Shown here piece by piece: positions 9,292 to 17,455 of a stretch of DNA of 64,000 nucleotides; within the stretch, counting starts at the first letter, position 1; each line of letters starts with the position of its first letter. The notes under the pieces are model-generated. The model searched no databases. It was not told the origin of the DNA and was given only the letters and a program-made list of their open reading frames with translations. The stretch comes from Paludibacter sp. (GTDB lineage Bacteria > Bacteroidota > Bacteroidia > Bacteroidales > Paludibacteraceae). The stretch spans positions 1 through 64,000 of the forward strand of contig JARKQF010000245.1 in NCBI GenBank assembly GCA_029973975.1. The letters are read 5' to 3'. Both the position numbers and the translations under genes were made by a program.

Positions 9292-9663
9292 ATGAAATTT
9301 GCCACCATAACAATTCCATCCAACGAACAACCTGAGCAAATACATGTAAAAATTTGTGATAGCTTTTTCAGCCGGTTTAAAGGTTTAATGTTTGACAAAT
9401 CTATTGCTCAAGATGAAGGCATTTTATTAATCCAAGAATCAGAAAATAGAATGAATGCTGCAATACACATGTATTTTATGAATTTCGACATCGCAGTGTT
9501 CTGGCTGGATAATGAGTTAAAAGTCATTGATAAAAAAATCGCCCGTAAATGGAAATCAATCCTGATACCATCAAAACCGGCAAAATATATTTTTGAAACC
9601 CATCCTGATAACATAAAAAAAATCCAAATGGGTGAAACGATCCAAATTTCAAAATTCATATGA
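9292..9663 (+). CDS. DUF192 family protein
   Basis: 123 aa, DUF192 (PF02643) pattern: SRFKGLMFDKS, then AAIHMYFMNFDIAVFWLD, which is the conserved H-x-x-F-M-x-F-x-I-D-V-x-F-L segment, then a strand-rich C terminus ending near the family motif VLEVNAG-like region (here AKYIFETHP). Function of the family is unknown. The stop overlaps the start of the following peptidase gene (ATGA), so translation is probably coupled. Confidence 0.82.
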   Translation: MKFATITIPSNEQPEQIHVKICDSFFSRFKGLMFDKSIAQDEGILLIQESENRMNAAIHMYFMNFDIAVFWLDNELKVIDKKIARKWKSILIPSKPAKYIFETHPDNIKKIQMGETIQISKFI

Positions 9664-11057
9664 AACGTGTAATAATCATTGCTGCCACAATTGCAATATC
9701 AATACTTTTCTCCTTGAATAATCTCGCATTCGCAGATGATTCTAATGACCTTCCGCGCTATATTGTACAAAGTGGCGACTCTCTTGGGGTGATTGCCTTA
9801 CAATTTGGTGTCTCCGTTGATGATTTAATCAAAGCAAATTCATTGGCTGATGCAAATGCCATTAAGGCGGGAGATGAACTAATCATTCCCGGGTTGGAAG
9901 GAATTTCGGGGATTTTAATTGAAAAGGTTGCCGGGGTTGGACAAAACCTGCGAAATCTGGTTATTCAAAACAATCTGTCTGCCCAAAATCTCATAAAACT
10001 CAATCATCTGTCCAGCCCATCGGGCTTCTATGTGGGAGCAGCCGTCATTGTTCCACAAAGTGAAGAAAACAGCTTTATTCCCATCGGCAGATTAAAACAG
10101 AATCAAACACTTCTGTCTATCGCTATAAGAAACAATCAAAATCCATATTTATTAAAACTCACAAATGAATCAGTAGATGACTGGGGAATCATTCCAGGCG
10201 ATGAATTGTTCATTCGTTCAGGCCCAAATCATGAAGAAAATTCAGATGAAGCCACCCAGCAGGAAAATAGTATTAGCATTTCTCCTTTGCCTCTCGTTCA
10301 GGGACAAACCGGGGTAATAAAAATAACTACTTCCGATGCATCAAAAATTTCAGGAAATATTGCAGGTAATGAGTTGATTTTCATGCAGACGGATGAGCAC
10401 ACAGCATCAGCCATTTTTGGAATCAGCGCTATGCAAGACCCAGGCCTGGTTGAATTTTCTCTGGATGTTGATGAGACCACAGGAAATCCACTTCATTTGT
10501 CGCAAATGTTGATCGTGTCATCAGGAAATTATGGTAAAGACGCCCCATTTGTAGTTGATCCGTTGAAGATTGATCCCGAAATCATTGGTCCAGAAGAAGA
10601 AAAATTAAAGGAAATCACTTCTGTTATTACGCCAACACGATATTGGAGTGAAAAATTTAAATACCCGATTGATGAACCATGTATCAATTCGCTTTTTGGA
10701 AATCGCAGATCATACAACGGGAGTGCTTATACATATTTTCATACCGGTGTAGATTTTGGCGTCTGTGCGAACAATTTGAATATCTATGCCGATGCACCTG
10801 GAGTGGTTGTTCTAACCGAATATCAGGAAGTATGTGGCAACACATTGGTAATCGATCATGGGTGGGGAATTTTCACAAGATTTTGTCATTTGGAAAGTTA
10901 CGCAGTTGCCCAGGGCGATAATGTCCAAACTGGTCAAATGATTGGGCAAATCGGGAACACAGGGCGTTCAACAGGCCCACATTTACACTGGGAAATATTG
11001 GTTCATTCAATCCAGGTCAATCCATTCACCTGGATTGAAAATGACTACTTACAATAA
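9660..11057 (+). CDS. Secreted LysM / M23 (LytM-type) metallopeptidase
   Basis: 465 aa. An N-terminal signal peptide (residues 1-25, ending LAFA) is followed by LysM repeats: one at about 34-78 with YIVQSGDSLGVIALQFG, and weaker ones near 85-130 and 140-180. A middle beta-rich segment of unknown type precedes a C-terminal M23 domain with zinc motifs FHTGVDFG near 360 and GPHLHWEI near 440. Such proteins are exported and cut, or regulate cutting of, peptidoglycan cross-bridges. The complete H-x-x-x-D and H-x-H sites suggest an active enzyme rather than an EnvC-like activator. Confidence 0.92.
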   Translation: MKRVIIIAATIAISILFSLNNLAFADDSNDLPRYIVQSGDSLGVIALQFGVSVDDLIKANSLADANAIKAGDELIIPGLEGISGILIEKVAGVGQNLRNLVIQNNLSAQNLIKLNHLSSPSGFYVGAAVIVPQSEENSFIPIGRLKQNQTLLSIAIRNNQNPYLLKLTNESVDDWGIIPGDELFIRSGPNHEENSDEATQQENSISISPLPLVQGQTGVIKITTSDASKISGNIAGNELIFMQTDEHTASAIFGISAMQDPGLVEFSLDVDETTGNPLHLSQMLIVSSGNYGKDAPFVVDPLKIDPEIIGPEEEKLKEITSVITPTRYWSEKFKYPIDEPCINSLFGNRRSYNGSAYTYFHTGVDFGVCANNLNIYADAPGVVVLTEYQEVCGNTLVIDHGWGIFTRFCHLESYAVAQGDNVQTGQMIGQIGNTGRSTGPHLHWEILVHSIQVNPFTWIENDYLQ

Positions 11058-11074
11058 AAATGGTTGGTTTTTTT

Positions 11075-11103
11075 CTGTTAGTTTTATAGTGCTAAGGTAT
11101 AAT
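11075..11103 (+). promoter_or_regulatory. Candidate sigma-70-type promoter for the 11162 gene
   Basis: Perfect TATAAT at 11098-11103 with a weak CTGTTA-type -35 at 11075-11080 (17-base spacer). It lies in the 104-base gap after the M23 gene, 59 bases upstream of the next ATG. Confidence 0.4.
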
Positions 11104-11161
11104 TTAATATCTTATAACAAATTGGCGGTTTCATAACGCTAAAGGAAAGTTTTTTCAACAA

Positions 11162-12748
11162 ATGGCAGAAAATCATCTCACAATTTCTGAAGAGTATTGG
11201 AATAGTTTTTCACTTCAAGAATCTGATTTTGAATATATTTTTAACTACCTCATTGAAGCAGAAATTCCAAAATCTTCCATTGAATTATTAAAAACATTAA
11301 TCGAACATCGCATTGATACTGAAATTTCCTCACTGGAAAAACGACATAGTGAAAGTGGAACAATTTACACTCCACAGCAAAAATATCAAATCGGTGAGAA
11401 AATCATTCTCCCTCAATTCAGTTGGGCAGAAGCAAAGGTAATTAATATTCGCCCCGGAATAAACCCAGACATCTCTCCATTTGAAGTCATAGAAATTGAA
11501 AGTGATGATGCCGGGACTATCTCTCTAGCCTCTGGAATAGATGATCATTTATTAAATCGGGCGCCGTTATATGACAGCAAAGATACTAACTTTCAGCCTG
11601 ATTTTGTATTGAATACTTACAAAAAACAGCTTCTCGAAAAATTTGAATTATCGCTTCATGATCGTGATGACCTGGTGCAAATTGCAGGAAGATGGTTCCC
11701 CAGAGCCTTGTTAATAGAAATAAATTCGGGGTACTTAAATCTTGCCGAAGCAATTTTGGATATGGAAGCTGGCGGGCCATTAAAAACAAAAGCGATTTTA
11801 GATCAACTTGATTTACCTTCAAACGAAAATCCTCGTTTAATTGAATTTTCATTAAATTTTGCTTTGCAAGAAGATGAACGCTTTGATGAAGTTGGACCTA
11901 CGGGAGAAATCCTTTGGTTTCTGAAACGTTTGGAACCTGAAGCAGTGAAAAATTTACCTGCCTTATTACGAGATCAATCGGACAATTACAATCACGATTC
12001 GGTTATTCCACTATTGGAACAAGTAAGTAATCAAGTGTATGATGAGTTGGAGGAATACGAACCCGAATTTCACGGTGAAACCAGTTTTTCGATCAGTCTT
12101 ATCTATCCGCATTGGAAAGTTGGTACTCTTCCGCTCACAAAGCGCATTGCGAACCTTTTCCCGACTGCACATGAAGCTCCCAGGGTTCGTTTCACCTTTG
12201 TTGATGTGCAACAAAATAAAAAATTCCCCGGTTGGGTAGTCAGGCCGCATAAAATAGTCTATGGATTAAAAGAATGGTATGAATCACGCGAATTAATCCC
12301 AGGGTGTATTGTGAATGTGAAGCGCGGCGACAATGCGGGCGAAGTAGAAGTGTGGGTTGAGAAACGAAAGTCCAGCCATGATTGGATACGAACTGCCATA
12401 ATTGGTGCGGATGGAGGTATTGTGTTTGCAACGACCAAACAGCTTGCGCCTTATGAATACCACGATCAAATGGTGATCGCGGTTTCAGGCGTTGATGTCT
12501 TGGAAAATATTTGGACTGAAGAAAAAAAATTCCGTCAGTCACTTGAAACAACCATAACCTCCATGATGAAAGAATTGGGCAAGCTGAATCCTCAGGGTCA
12601 TGTGCACGCGCAGGAACTTTACGCAGCGGTAAATTTAGTCAAGCGTTGTCCGCCTGGTGCGGTTTTTACAATTCTTGAATCGAGCAAACACATAACCCAT
12701 ATTGGCGATCAGTACTATCGCCTAAAAGACTCCTCCCAGGAAGAATAA
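11162..12748 (+). CDS. Conserved-looking protein of unknown function (528 aa)
   Basis: Not recognised. 528 aa, soluble, acidic, no signal peptide or membrane helix. Residues about 70-135 (GEKIILPQFSWAEAKVINIR and following) look like a small beta-barrel similar to DNA/RNA- or chromatin-reader folds. Residues 300-440 form a second beta-rich region, and the C terminus (about 440-520) is helical with HVHAQELYAAVNLVKRCPPG, which resembles a winged-helix cap. It sits four bases before another unknown gene with which it is surely co-transcribed. The pair lies directly upstream of the tRNA-Arg integration site and is part of the host chromosome, not the element. Confidence 0.75.
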   Translation: MAENHLTISEEYWNSFSLQESDFEYIFNYLIEAEIPKSSIELLKTLIEHRIDTEISSLEKRHSESGTIYTPQQKYQIGEKIILPQFSWAEAKVINIRPGINPDISPFEVIEIESDDAGTISLASGIDDHLLNRAPLYDSKDTNFQPDFVLNTYKKQLLEKFELSLHDRDDLVQIAGRWFPRALLIEINSGYLNLAEAILDMEAGGPLKTKAILDQLDLPSNENPRLIEFSLNFALQEDERFDEVGPTGEILWFLKRLEPEAVKNLPALLRDQSDNYNHDSVIPLLEQVSNQVYDELEEYEPEFHGETSFSISLIYPHWKVGTLPLTKRIANLFPTAHEAPRVRFTFVDVQQNKKFPGWVVRPHKIVYGLKEWYESRELIPGCIVNVKRGDNAGEVEVWVEKRKSSHDWIRTAIIGADGGIVFATTKQLAPYEYHDQMVIAVSGVDVLENIWTEEKKFRQSLETTITSMMKELGKLNPQGHVHAQELYAAVNLVKRCPPGAVFTILESSKHITHIGDQYYRLKDSSQEE

Positions 12749-12752
12749 GTCC

Positions 12753-13190
12753 ATGGTAGAGATAAAAAAGTTTAGCCTGATTAAGCCGAATACCGAGACG
12801 CCATTTCATATTGATTTTGATTGGTGGAAACAACACGACAGCAACTGGCGTATCTATCTTCAAGGATGCCTGTGTCAGGAGCATAGCGATTTATTTGCTT
12901 CATTGGATTCCGATGTGTTGATTGACCAAATTGATCCAGTTACTGCCGAGGTACGGCAGATTGATGGCCTTCAGCATGTTGTGATGAACCATTGTGCCCT
13001 TCAACCAGATTTTATTTCAGATAAAACATCCCTGGTTGACGCAGTGTTTCGTACATTCCTGGCAAACGGAAATAAACCGCTTTCACCCTTGCAACTGGAA
13101 GAGAAAACCCAGCGATCAAGCGTTACAATATTACGAACTATTGGTGGCCAACAAGTCTACAAAGGAATTCGTCCCTTACAAAAATCATAA
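12753..13190 (+). CDS. Protein of unknown function, partner of the 528-aa protein
   Basis: 145 aa, not recognised. It contains paired Cys/His residues (GCLCQEH near 33 and MNHCALQPDF near 85) that could bind metal. The C-terminal 50 residues (SLVDAVFRTFLANGNKPLSP and following) look like a winged helix-turn-helix. It starts four bases after the 528-aa gene, so the two probably act together; a nucleic-acid-related role is inference only. Confidence 0.7.
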   Translation: MVEIKKFSLIKPNTETPFHIDFDWWKQHDSNWRIYLQGCLCQEHSDLFASLDSDVLIDQIDPVTAEVRQIDGLQHVVMNHCALQPDFISDKTSLVDAVFRTFLANGNKPLSPLQLEEKTQRSSVTILRTIGGQQVYKGIRPLQKS

Positions 13191-13212
13191 GGGAATTCTT
13201 CAGTGATGGTGG

Positions 13213-13218
13213 TAGAAT
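13213..13218 (+). promoter_or_regulatory. Probable -10 element of the original tRNA-Arg promoter
   Basis: TAGAAT at 13213-13218 lies 16 bases upstream of the tRNA 5' end at 13234, the right distance for a short tRNA leader. No strong -35 is evident. Because the left tRNA copy is truncated by the element, this promoter now drives only a tRNA fragment (and perhaps the integrase gene). Confidence 0.4.
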
Positions 13219-13225
13219 ATCCATC

Positions 13226-13286
13226 GTAAACTTGCCCCTGTAGCTCAATGGACAGAGCACCAGCCTTCTAAGCTGTTGGTTGAGGG
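13226..13286 (+). repeat. attL direct repeat (61 bp)
   Basis: Identical to 24461-24521. Begins GTAAACTT, continues with the tRNA-Arg 5' part through the variable region and ends TTGAGGG. The sequences diverge at the next base (G here, T at the right copy). Upstream of it the two copies also differ, which sets the limits of the recombined core. Confidence 0.95.
13234..13286 (+). pseudogene. Truncated tRNA-Arg(TCT) copy at attL
   Basis: Holds the acceptor 5' strand, D-arm, anticodon arm with TCT, and the start of the T stem, then runs into element DNA. The following GGGG-ATA-CCCC can form only a small hairpin and does not restore a T-arm or acceptor 3' strand, so no functional tRNA is encoded here. 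Confidence 0.88.
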
Positions 13287-13339
13287 GATACCCCCGTATA
13301 TGGTGATCAGATGCCAAAAATGAGGCCGGGAGGCTATAT

Positions 13340-14371
13340 ATGGCGGTAAAAAAAGGGGTATCCGGTCAGTACGAGCAAAAGTCGTTAATATACGACGAAG
13401 AGCGCGAAGCTCAAAAGAACATCGCAGAGTGGATTGATGGACTGGGGGAAACCGATGTTGGGGAACCAGAACGAGAAATAGTCCACCATACCTATATTGA
13501 AAATCCCAAAAACGAATTAGAAACAGCAGCACTTGATTTTTACCTCAGTCGTGAAGCCATGTTATGCACGGTTCAGACCATGCGGTACTATCATAATCTG
13601 TTAGGGCGTATTGTAGCCTGGTGCGAGGAACGAGGTATTACCAAACCCGATCAGATTACCACGTCCGTTGTGCGGCAACTGATGGCTGAACTGGCATCGA
13701 GAAATTTGAAAGCCTGGTATATTCACGGTTTTGCCCGTGTGATGCGTACTTTTCTGTTGTTTTGTTACAATGAGGGGCATACCAAAGAGCGAGTAGTATT
13801 TCCCATGCCGCGAGTTGGAAAACAACGTTTGCCGGTGCTTAATCAGGAACAAGTCAAAAAACTTATCAAAGCATGTAAAACTCCGCGGGAAAAAGCCTTG
13901 ATCCTGTTTATGGTTGATACAGGGCTGCGTCTGCGAGAGGTCATCAATCTGAATTGGGGCGATGTGAATTTGCAGACCGGGACAATTGTGGTGCGTATCG
14001 GCAAGGGCAATAAGTCTCGTCTGGTGGCGGCTGGCGCACAGACCTGCCGATCACTTCTTGTACTTAAGAAAGTGGAGAATTGTAACAGTAGCAGACCCGT
14101 GTTTCAAACCAGGAGCGAAACGCGATTGACACCCATGGGACTGCGCTCGATCCTCACCCGATTAAGTAAGACGGTAGGATTTTCTGTGAGTGCCCACATG
14201 CTGCGTAGGACGTGCGCGACGCTTGCGTTGAAAGCCGGACAGGATTTAGTGACGGTGCAAGCCACGCTTGGACATACGTCTGTTGAAACAACGCGCAATT
14301 ACATTCAACTGCTGGACGAGGAAGTGCTGGCGTCTCAGCGCCGGCTCAGTCCGGTGGATCACCTGAAATAA
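13340..14371 (+). CDS. int: Tyrosine recombinase / integrase
   Basis: 343 aa. A SAM-like core-binding domain (about 65-155) is followed by a catalytic domain with all expected residues: Arg in DTGLRLREV near 197, Lys in the GKGNKS beta-hairpin near 225, H-x-x-R in AHMLRRTCAT near 286, His in LGHTS near 312 and nucleophile Tyr in TTRNYIQLL near 320. The first ~60 residues form a charged N-terminal arm that may bind arm-type sites. ATG 13340 follows GGGAGG by eight bases. Directly adjacent to attL, it is the obvious catalyst of integration; no excisionase is recognisable. Confidence 0.95.
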   Translation: MAVKKGVSGQYEQKSLIYDEEREAQKNIAEWIDGLGETDVGEPEREIVHHTYIENPKNELETAALDFYLSREAMLCTVQTMRYYHNLLGRIVAWCEERGITKPDQITTSVVRQLMAELASRNLKAWYIHGFARVMRTFLLFCYNEGHTKERVVFPMPRVGKQRLPVLNQEQVKKLIKACKTPREKALILFMVDTGLRLREVINLNWGDVNLQTGTIVVRIGKGNKSRLVAAGAQTCRSLLVLKKVENCNSSRPVFQTRSETRLTPMGLRSILTRLSKTVGFSVSAHMLRRTCATLALKAGQDLVTVQATLGHTSVETTRNYIQLLDEEVLASQRRLSPVDHLK

Positions 14372-14378
14372 ACAAAAC

Positions 14379-14406
14379 AGGCCCCTTATTCGGGGGCCTA
14401 TTTTTG
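14379..14406. terminator. Bidirectional intrinsic terminator between int and the minus-strand chain
   Basis: Seven-base stem AGGCCCC (14379-14385) / GGGGCCT (14393-14399), seven-base loop, then ATTTTTG on the plus strand and TGTTTTGTTT on the minus strand. It overlaps the stop codon of the minus-strand gene ending at 14398. Confidence 0.8.
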
Positions 14407-14772
14407 CATGTATGCTCTTTGCATTGAGCTAAAGTCAGTGCCTAGGATTTTCTTCATCACAGGGAAATTGTAGTACATCCAGCGGATAAGGTCTTCTGTT
14501 GCACTCCTTGATCCTGGATAATCGAACACATAGAGAATACCTGCATCATTGATAGTCATTTTCCCGTTGTCGTAAGACATCTTGCCCTGAATAGCATATA
14601 ATCCTTTTTGGTTATAGGTGTAGGTTACGGTGAAAAAGTCAAATGGGCCGTGACCATGCAAAATGGTTTCTTCGATGTGATAGATTGGCAAGTTCAAACC
14701 CAGGCCAAAGTTATCGAGAAAATATTTACGAGTGGTATCAATATTGGTATTGTTAAAAAGGTAGGTTCTCAT
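14398..14772 (-). CDS. Element protein of unknown function (124 aa)
   Basis: Not recognised. 124 aa, soluble, mixed alpha/beta, with an aromatic-rich C-terminal half (LIRWMYYNFPVMKKI). It is the last gene of the minus-strand chain and ends in the terminator shared with int. Its ATG overlaps the stop of the tiny upstream ORF in an ATGA arrangement, supporting the chosen start although there is no strong ribosome binding site. Confidence 0.65.
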   Translation of the reverse strand: MRTYLFNNTNIDTTRKYFLDNFGLGLNLPIYHIEETILHGHGPFDFFTVTYTYNQKGLYAIQGKMSYDNGKMTINDAGILYVFDYPGSRSATEDLIRWMYYNFPVMKKILGTDFSSMQRAYMQK

Positions 14773-14879
14773 CTTGTATTAGCCATTGTGAAGTTAGGAT
14801 AATCATTCCGTTTCTCTCCCGGTGAAAGTTTTTGTTTGTCTATTTCAACCTTCTTCTGATTGTTCCCACTCTTCGCCAT
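14769..14879 (-). CDS. Tiny ORF (36 aa), translationally coupled
   Basis: 36 codons starting MAKSGNNQKKVEIDKQKLSP, very hydrophilic and lysine-rich. The ATG at 14879 follows the TGA of the preceding small ORF without a gap, and its TGA overlaps the ATG of the next gene. It fills the space between two genes in a compact chain, which is the main argument that it is real. Product unknown. Confidence 0.45.
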   Translation of the reverse strand: MAKSGNNQKKVEIDKQKLSPGEKRNDYPNFTMANTR

Positions 14880-14966
14880 TCACGCAGCGAATGCATGGAT
14901 ATGCTTTATTTCGCTAATGCTTATTAACCCTCGCGGAGTTATGCTGCTGTTTGTGAGTTCTTCCAC
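14880..14966 (-). CDS. Tiny ORF (28 aa)
   Basis: GTG 14966 is preceded by AGAGG with six-base spacing and gives 28 codons (MEELTNSSITPRGLISISEI...). The same frame is open further upstream (ATG at 15008 and 15077) but those starts overlap the preceding gene and lack a ribosome binding site. It begins within two bases of the upstream stop and ends directly against the next ATG. Product unknown. Confidence 0.38.
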   Translation of the reverse strand: MEELTNSSITPRGLISISEIKHIHAFAA

Positions 14967-14967
14967 G

Positions 14968-15375
14968 TCAAGCCTCTTTTCTAGGTAAAGACATCCATCT
15001 GCAATCATCAACAGTGGCAAAGGTTTTCGCTTCTTCTTCGGTAAAAACCGTGGCTGTTTCCAGTGCGCCCCATCCATCTTCGTTTGACCAAAAAGATGGC
15101 TCTCCAGAAAGATCAGTCTCGGACTGGCTGAAAATTACAAATCCTGGTTCTTCTAACTTAAGGATTTGTTTTCTCAGGTCGCAGTTTTCGCCAATGGCAT
15201 AATTGCCTTTCTCAACAAGGGCTTCCAACTCGGCGATGCGAAGGTCTTTCGCTGTGCTTTCGTTTGGTGTCCAGTTTGGTTTATTGACATTATTCAAACA
15301 TTCAACACATAATGATTGTTGAGTAGGCAATATAAAACGATGTTCACAATTACAACAACTTTTTGGCTCGCTCAT
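14968..15375 (-). CDS. Small zinc-finger-like element protein (135 aa)
   Basis: 135 aa from ATG 15375, preceded by AAAAGGA. An N-terminal cluster CCNCEHRF ... CVECLNN (residues 7-30) looks like a C4 zinc ribbon. A helical linker with charged heptads follows, and the C terminus is acidic. The start overlaps the stop of the upstream gene (ATGA). No known family is recognised; nucleic-acid or protein binding is plausible from the zinc ribbon. Confidence 0.6.
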   Translation of the reverse strand: MSEPKSCCNCEHRFILPTQQSLCVECLNNVNKPNWTPNESTAKDLRIAELEALVEKGNYAIGENCDLRKQILKLEEPGFVIFSQSETDLSGEPSFWSNEDGWGALETATVFTEEEAKTFATVDDCRWMSLPRKEA

Positions 15376-15734
15376 TCTTTTTCCTTTTGTTTGACCGTCA
15401 AGAAGGCTTCGGCGCGTTGACGTGGGGTAGCATGGATAAGCGCCCAAAGCGTGTCGTCTGATCCCCAATCAAATGGGTTTACATTTTGCGGAATTTCTTC
15501 ATCGACAATGTGCGTCAAGGTGTAAACATAATGATCACGTTCTTCTTCTGTTTCCAGTTCAGCTTCCAGGTTATAGGCATCTTCAATTTCTGTTGGCCAG
15601 TGTGGAACCAGACAGGGGGTAAAGCGTCTAGGAACACGGAAAAAGAGACTGTACTTTCCATCAACTTGTTCCCATTCTAACGCTCTTGCAATTTCAATGC
15701 GCAGTTCATCATTGGTCAGTTCGTGTGAGTTCAT
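15372..15734 (-). CDS. Element protein, possibly phage ABA-sandwich-like (120 aa)
   Basis: 120 aa, acidic. The pattern of an N-terminal helix (LTNDELRIEIARALEWE), an aromatic strand with VPHWPTEIEDAYNLE, and a C-terminal ATPRQRAEAFL helix resembles the small 'phage ABA sandwich' proteins that are common in phage and satellite early regions. That resemblance is by eye and uncertain. The start overlaps the upstream stop by four bases and the stop overlaps the downstream start by four bases. Confidence 0.6.
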   Translation of the reverse strand: MNSHELTNDELRIEIARALEWEQVDGKYSLFFRVPRRFTPCLVPHWPTEIEDAYNLEAELETEEERDHYVYTLTHIVDEEIPQNVNPFDWGSDDTLWALIHATPRQRAEAFLTVKQKEKE

Positions 15735-16342
15735 ACATCCTTCACTTTCTTTATGCCATCAAGTAATTTGACAGCATCATCAAATGAGTAAATTTCGGAT
15801 GAGATAAAACGACTATATTTGTCGTTGATATCGATAGTGTATACTCCTGCTTCGTAGTCAACGCAATATAAAATACCGTCTTTCGCTTTGTACCAACCTT
15901 CCAGGAGAATGTTGGGGCATTGTTCTATGCAACCTTCGGCAGTTTGGGCGATCAGCATATCCAGTGTGATCTTTTCAGTCTGGATGGCGATGGGCTGGTC
16001 TGGGAGATTGCCCTGCAGGAATAGGCCATCACTGTCAATGACTACAACTTTGTTGTCTGTGAAGAAATTATCCTCTTCGGATAATGCCACATCGTCAAAG
16101 TCACTGGCTAAAATAACAATGCCGTATTTTTCCAACTGGTCTTTAATTTCTTCGGTCAGGTTATTTCCACCGACAAAGAAACCTTCGCCGATTTCAAAGC
16201 CAATGAATTTGCGGTTTTTGCCGAAATATTTAATTTCGGCGGCGAGCTTTTCCAGGCCGCTTTGTTCGACTTTCCAGAAGAAAGCGGCGGGCATGTCGAA
16301 CAAGGTGCAGTAGGTATTTTTTACGCGGATAAGGGCTTTCAT
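15731..16342 (-). CDS. Element protein of unknown function (203 aa)
   Basis: 203 aa from ATG 16342, which follows AGGAG by eight bases; the longer frame to 16426 lacks such a site. Alternating strands and helices, no signal peptide or membrane helix, and no recognisable motif. The central DFDDVALSEEDNFFTDNK stretch is strongly acidic. Part of the coupled minus-strand chain. Confidence 0.6.
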   Translation of the reverse strand: MKALIRVKNTYCTLFDMPAAFFWKVEQSGLEKLAAEIKYFGKNRKFIGFEIGEGFFVGGNNLTEEIKDQLEKYGIVILASDFDDVALSEEDNFFTDNKVVVIDSDGLFLQGNLPDQPIAIQTEKITLDMLIAQTAEGCIEQCPNILLEGWYKAKDGILYCVDYEAGVYTIDINDKYSRFISSEIYSFDDAVKLLDGIKKVKDV

Positions 16343-16379
16343 CGGTTCACTCCTGTTTGTTTCCGGCGTCAGAATGATC

Positions 16380-16529
16380 TTATTCGTGGAAAACAATAAC
16401 CAACTTACCGATTTGTGGATCGACAATATTATTGATCTGTTTTGCTATTTCGTCGAAGTATTTTTCAACTGTCTCCCTGAGTTCGGTTGCTGAGACTTTG
16501 ACTTCAATTTCAAATGTTATAGTTTCCAT
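16380..16529 (-). CDS. Small acidic ORF (49 aa)
   Basis: 49 codons from ATG 16529 (METITFEIEV..., ending GKLVIVFHE), with AGGAG six bases upstream. It overlaps the end of the preceding gene by 20 bases and fills most of the 168-base gap before the next gene. Predicted beta strand, amphipathic helix, beta strand. A real small protein of unknown function is likely. Confidence 0.55.
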   Translation of the reverse strand: METITFEIEVKVSATELRETVEKYFDEIAKQINNIVDPQIGKLVIVFHE

Positions 16530-17046
16530 GTTCTGCTCCTACTCGCGCCCATTTTTTATAGGCGGCGAAAATGGCGGTTTGTTTTTCTATGCTTGCTGCG
16601 CAGGCGATATTGGATTGGTTACGTTTGATGGATACTTCCCAATAAGGTGCACGTTGTTGCGGGATTACCCGTTCAATGATGATCTGGTCGTTGGACATTT
16701 CAATTTCATCCAGATATGGTTGAATGTCTCCCAGGGTGCGCGGCATATTTTCCGGTTCGGTTTCAAAGAATAATCCCAGGGCGCCGTCGGTGGTTAAGAT
16801 GGGGCGCTTATCCAATTTGGAGCGGTATTGGATTTCGCGGACTTCGTTGTAATCTTTGACCAGGATGCCGGCTTTGTTCACCAGTTCTTCGATACAGGAC
16901 ATGCACAGATATCCTTCTCGATAATTTTTCTTTTCTCTGGATTTGTAGCCGGCGTTGATGGGAATTTTTGCATTACATTTCATGCAGTATGACGCCCTGG
17001 TATTTTCCTGCTGTCGGATTAGATAATTAACGAGCTTGATATTCAT
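16510..17046 (-). CDS. Zinc-ribbon element protein (178 aa)
   Basis: 178 aa. An N-terminal C4 site CMKCNAKIP ... CMSCIEEL (residues about 21-52) predicts a treble-clef or zinc-ribbon fold similar to small phage-encoded DNA-binding proteins. The remainder is mixed alpha/beta with no known motif. The ATG lies inside the end of the preceding gene (20-base overlap). Confidence 0.62.
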   Translation of the reverse strand: MNIKLVNYLIRQQENTRASYCMKCNAKIPINAGYKSREKKNYREGYLCMSCIEELVNKAGILVKDYNEVREIQYRSKLDKRPILTTDGALGLFFETEPENMPRTLGDIQPYLDEIEMSNDQIIIERVIPQQRAPYWEVSIKRNQSNIACAASIEKQTAIFAAYKKWARVGAEHGNYNI

Positions 17047-17452
17047 AAATGGCTTCTTCTAGCTCCTGGAGCGAGATTTCTTTGGTGTAGAGGAATTCAG
17101 TTGGGTCGTCATCCCAATAGCCGCGGAATTGAAATATTTCTGGGCTATCTTTGAATAATAACAATTTACATTCGCCAGTTTTCTCGCTTTCCCAATATGT
17201 GTCGTTATCATCGATGGCGGCAACGTCTTCTACTCTGTCGAGTTCTTCTGGCCCCTGGTCACAATCGCTATTGTAGATAAATTTGCATTGACCGGGAAAG
17301 TTGAAAATAGCGTATTCCAGAGTAGGCATATCTTTTGCCAGCCTCTTGAAGTCTGCCATTATTTGTTTGAGCACTTCAATATTTGGTCTGCAGACGAAAA
17401 AGATAGGATCGTCTACCCATGCCGTTGTAAATGTCTTTATCAGAATATCCAT
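17027..17452 (-). CDS. Element protein of unknown function (141 aa)
   Basis: 141 aa, very acidic (isoelectric point clearly low by composition), preceded by AAAGGTG at eight bases. No recognised motif. Starts four bases after the clamp-like gene and overlaps the next gene by 20 bases. Confidence 0.6.
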   Translation of the reverse strand: MDILIKTFTTAWVDDPIFFVCRPNIEVLKQIMADFKRLAKDMPTLEYAIFNFPGQCKFIYNSDCDQGPEELDRVEDVAAIDDNDTYWESEKTGECKLLLFKDSPEIFQFRGYWDDDPTEFLYTKEISLQELEEAIYEYQAR

Positions 17453-17455
17453 TTT

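Noticed and set aside
13287-13320. Possible tRNA 3' half restored by the element at attL
   Set aside because: GGGG-ATA-CCCC can pair but there is no T-loop or acceptor 3' strand complementary to GCCCCTG at the correct position.
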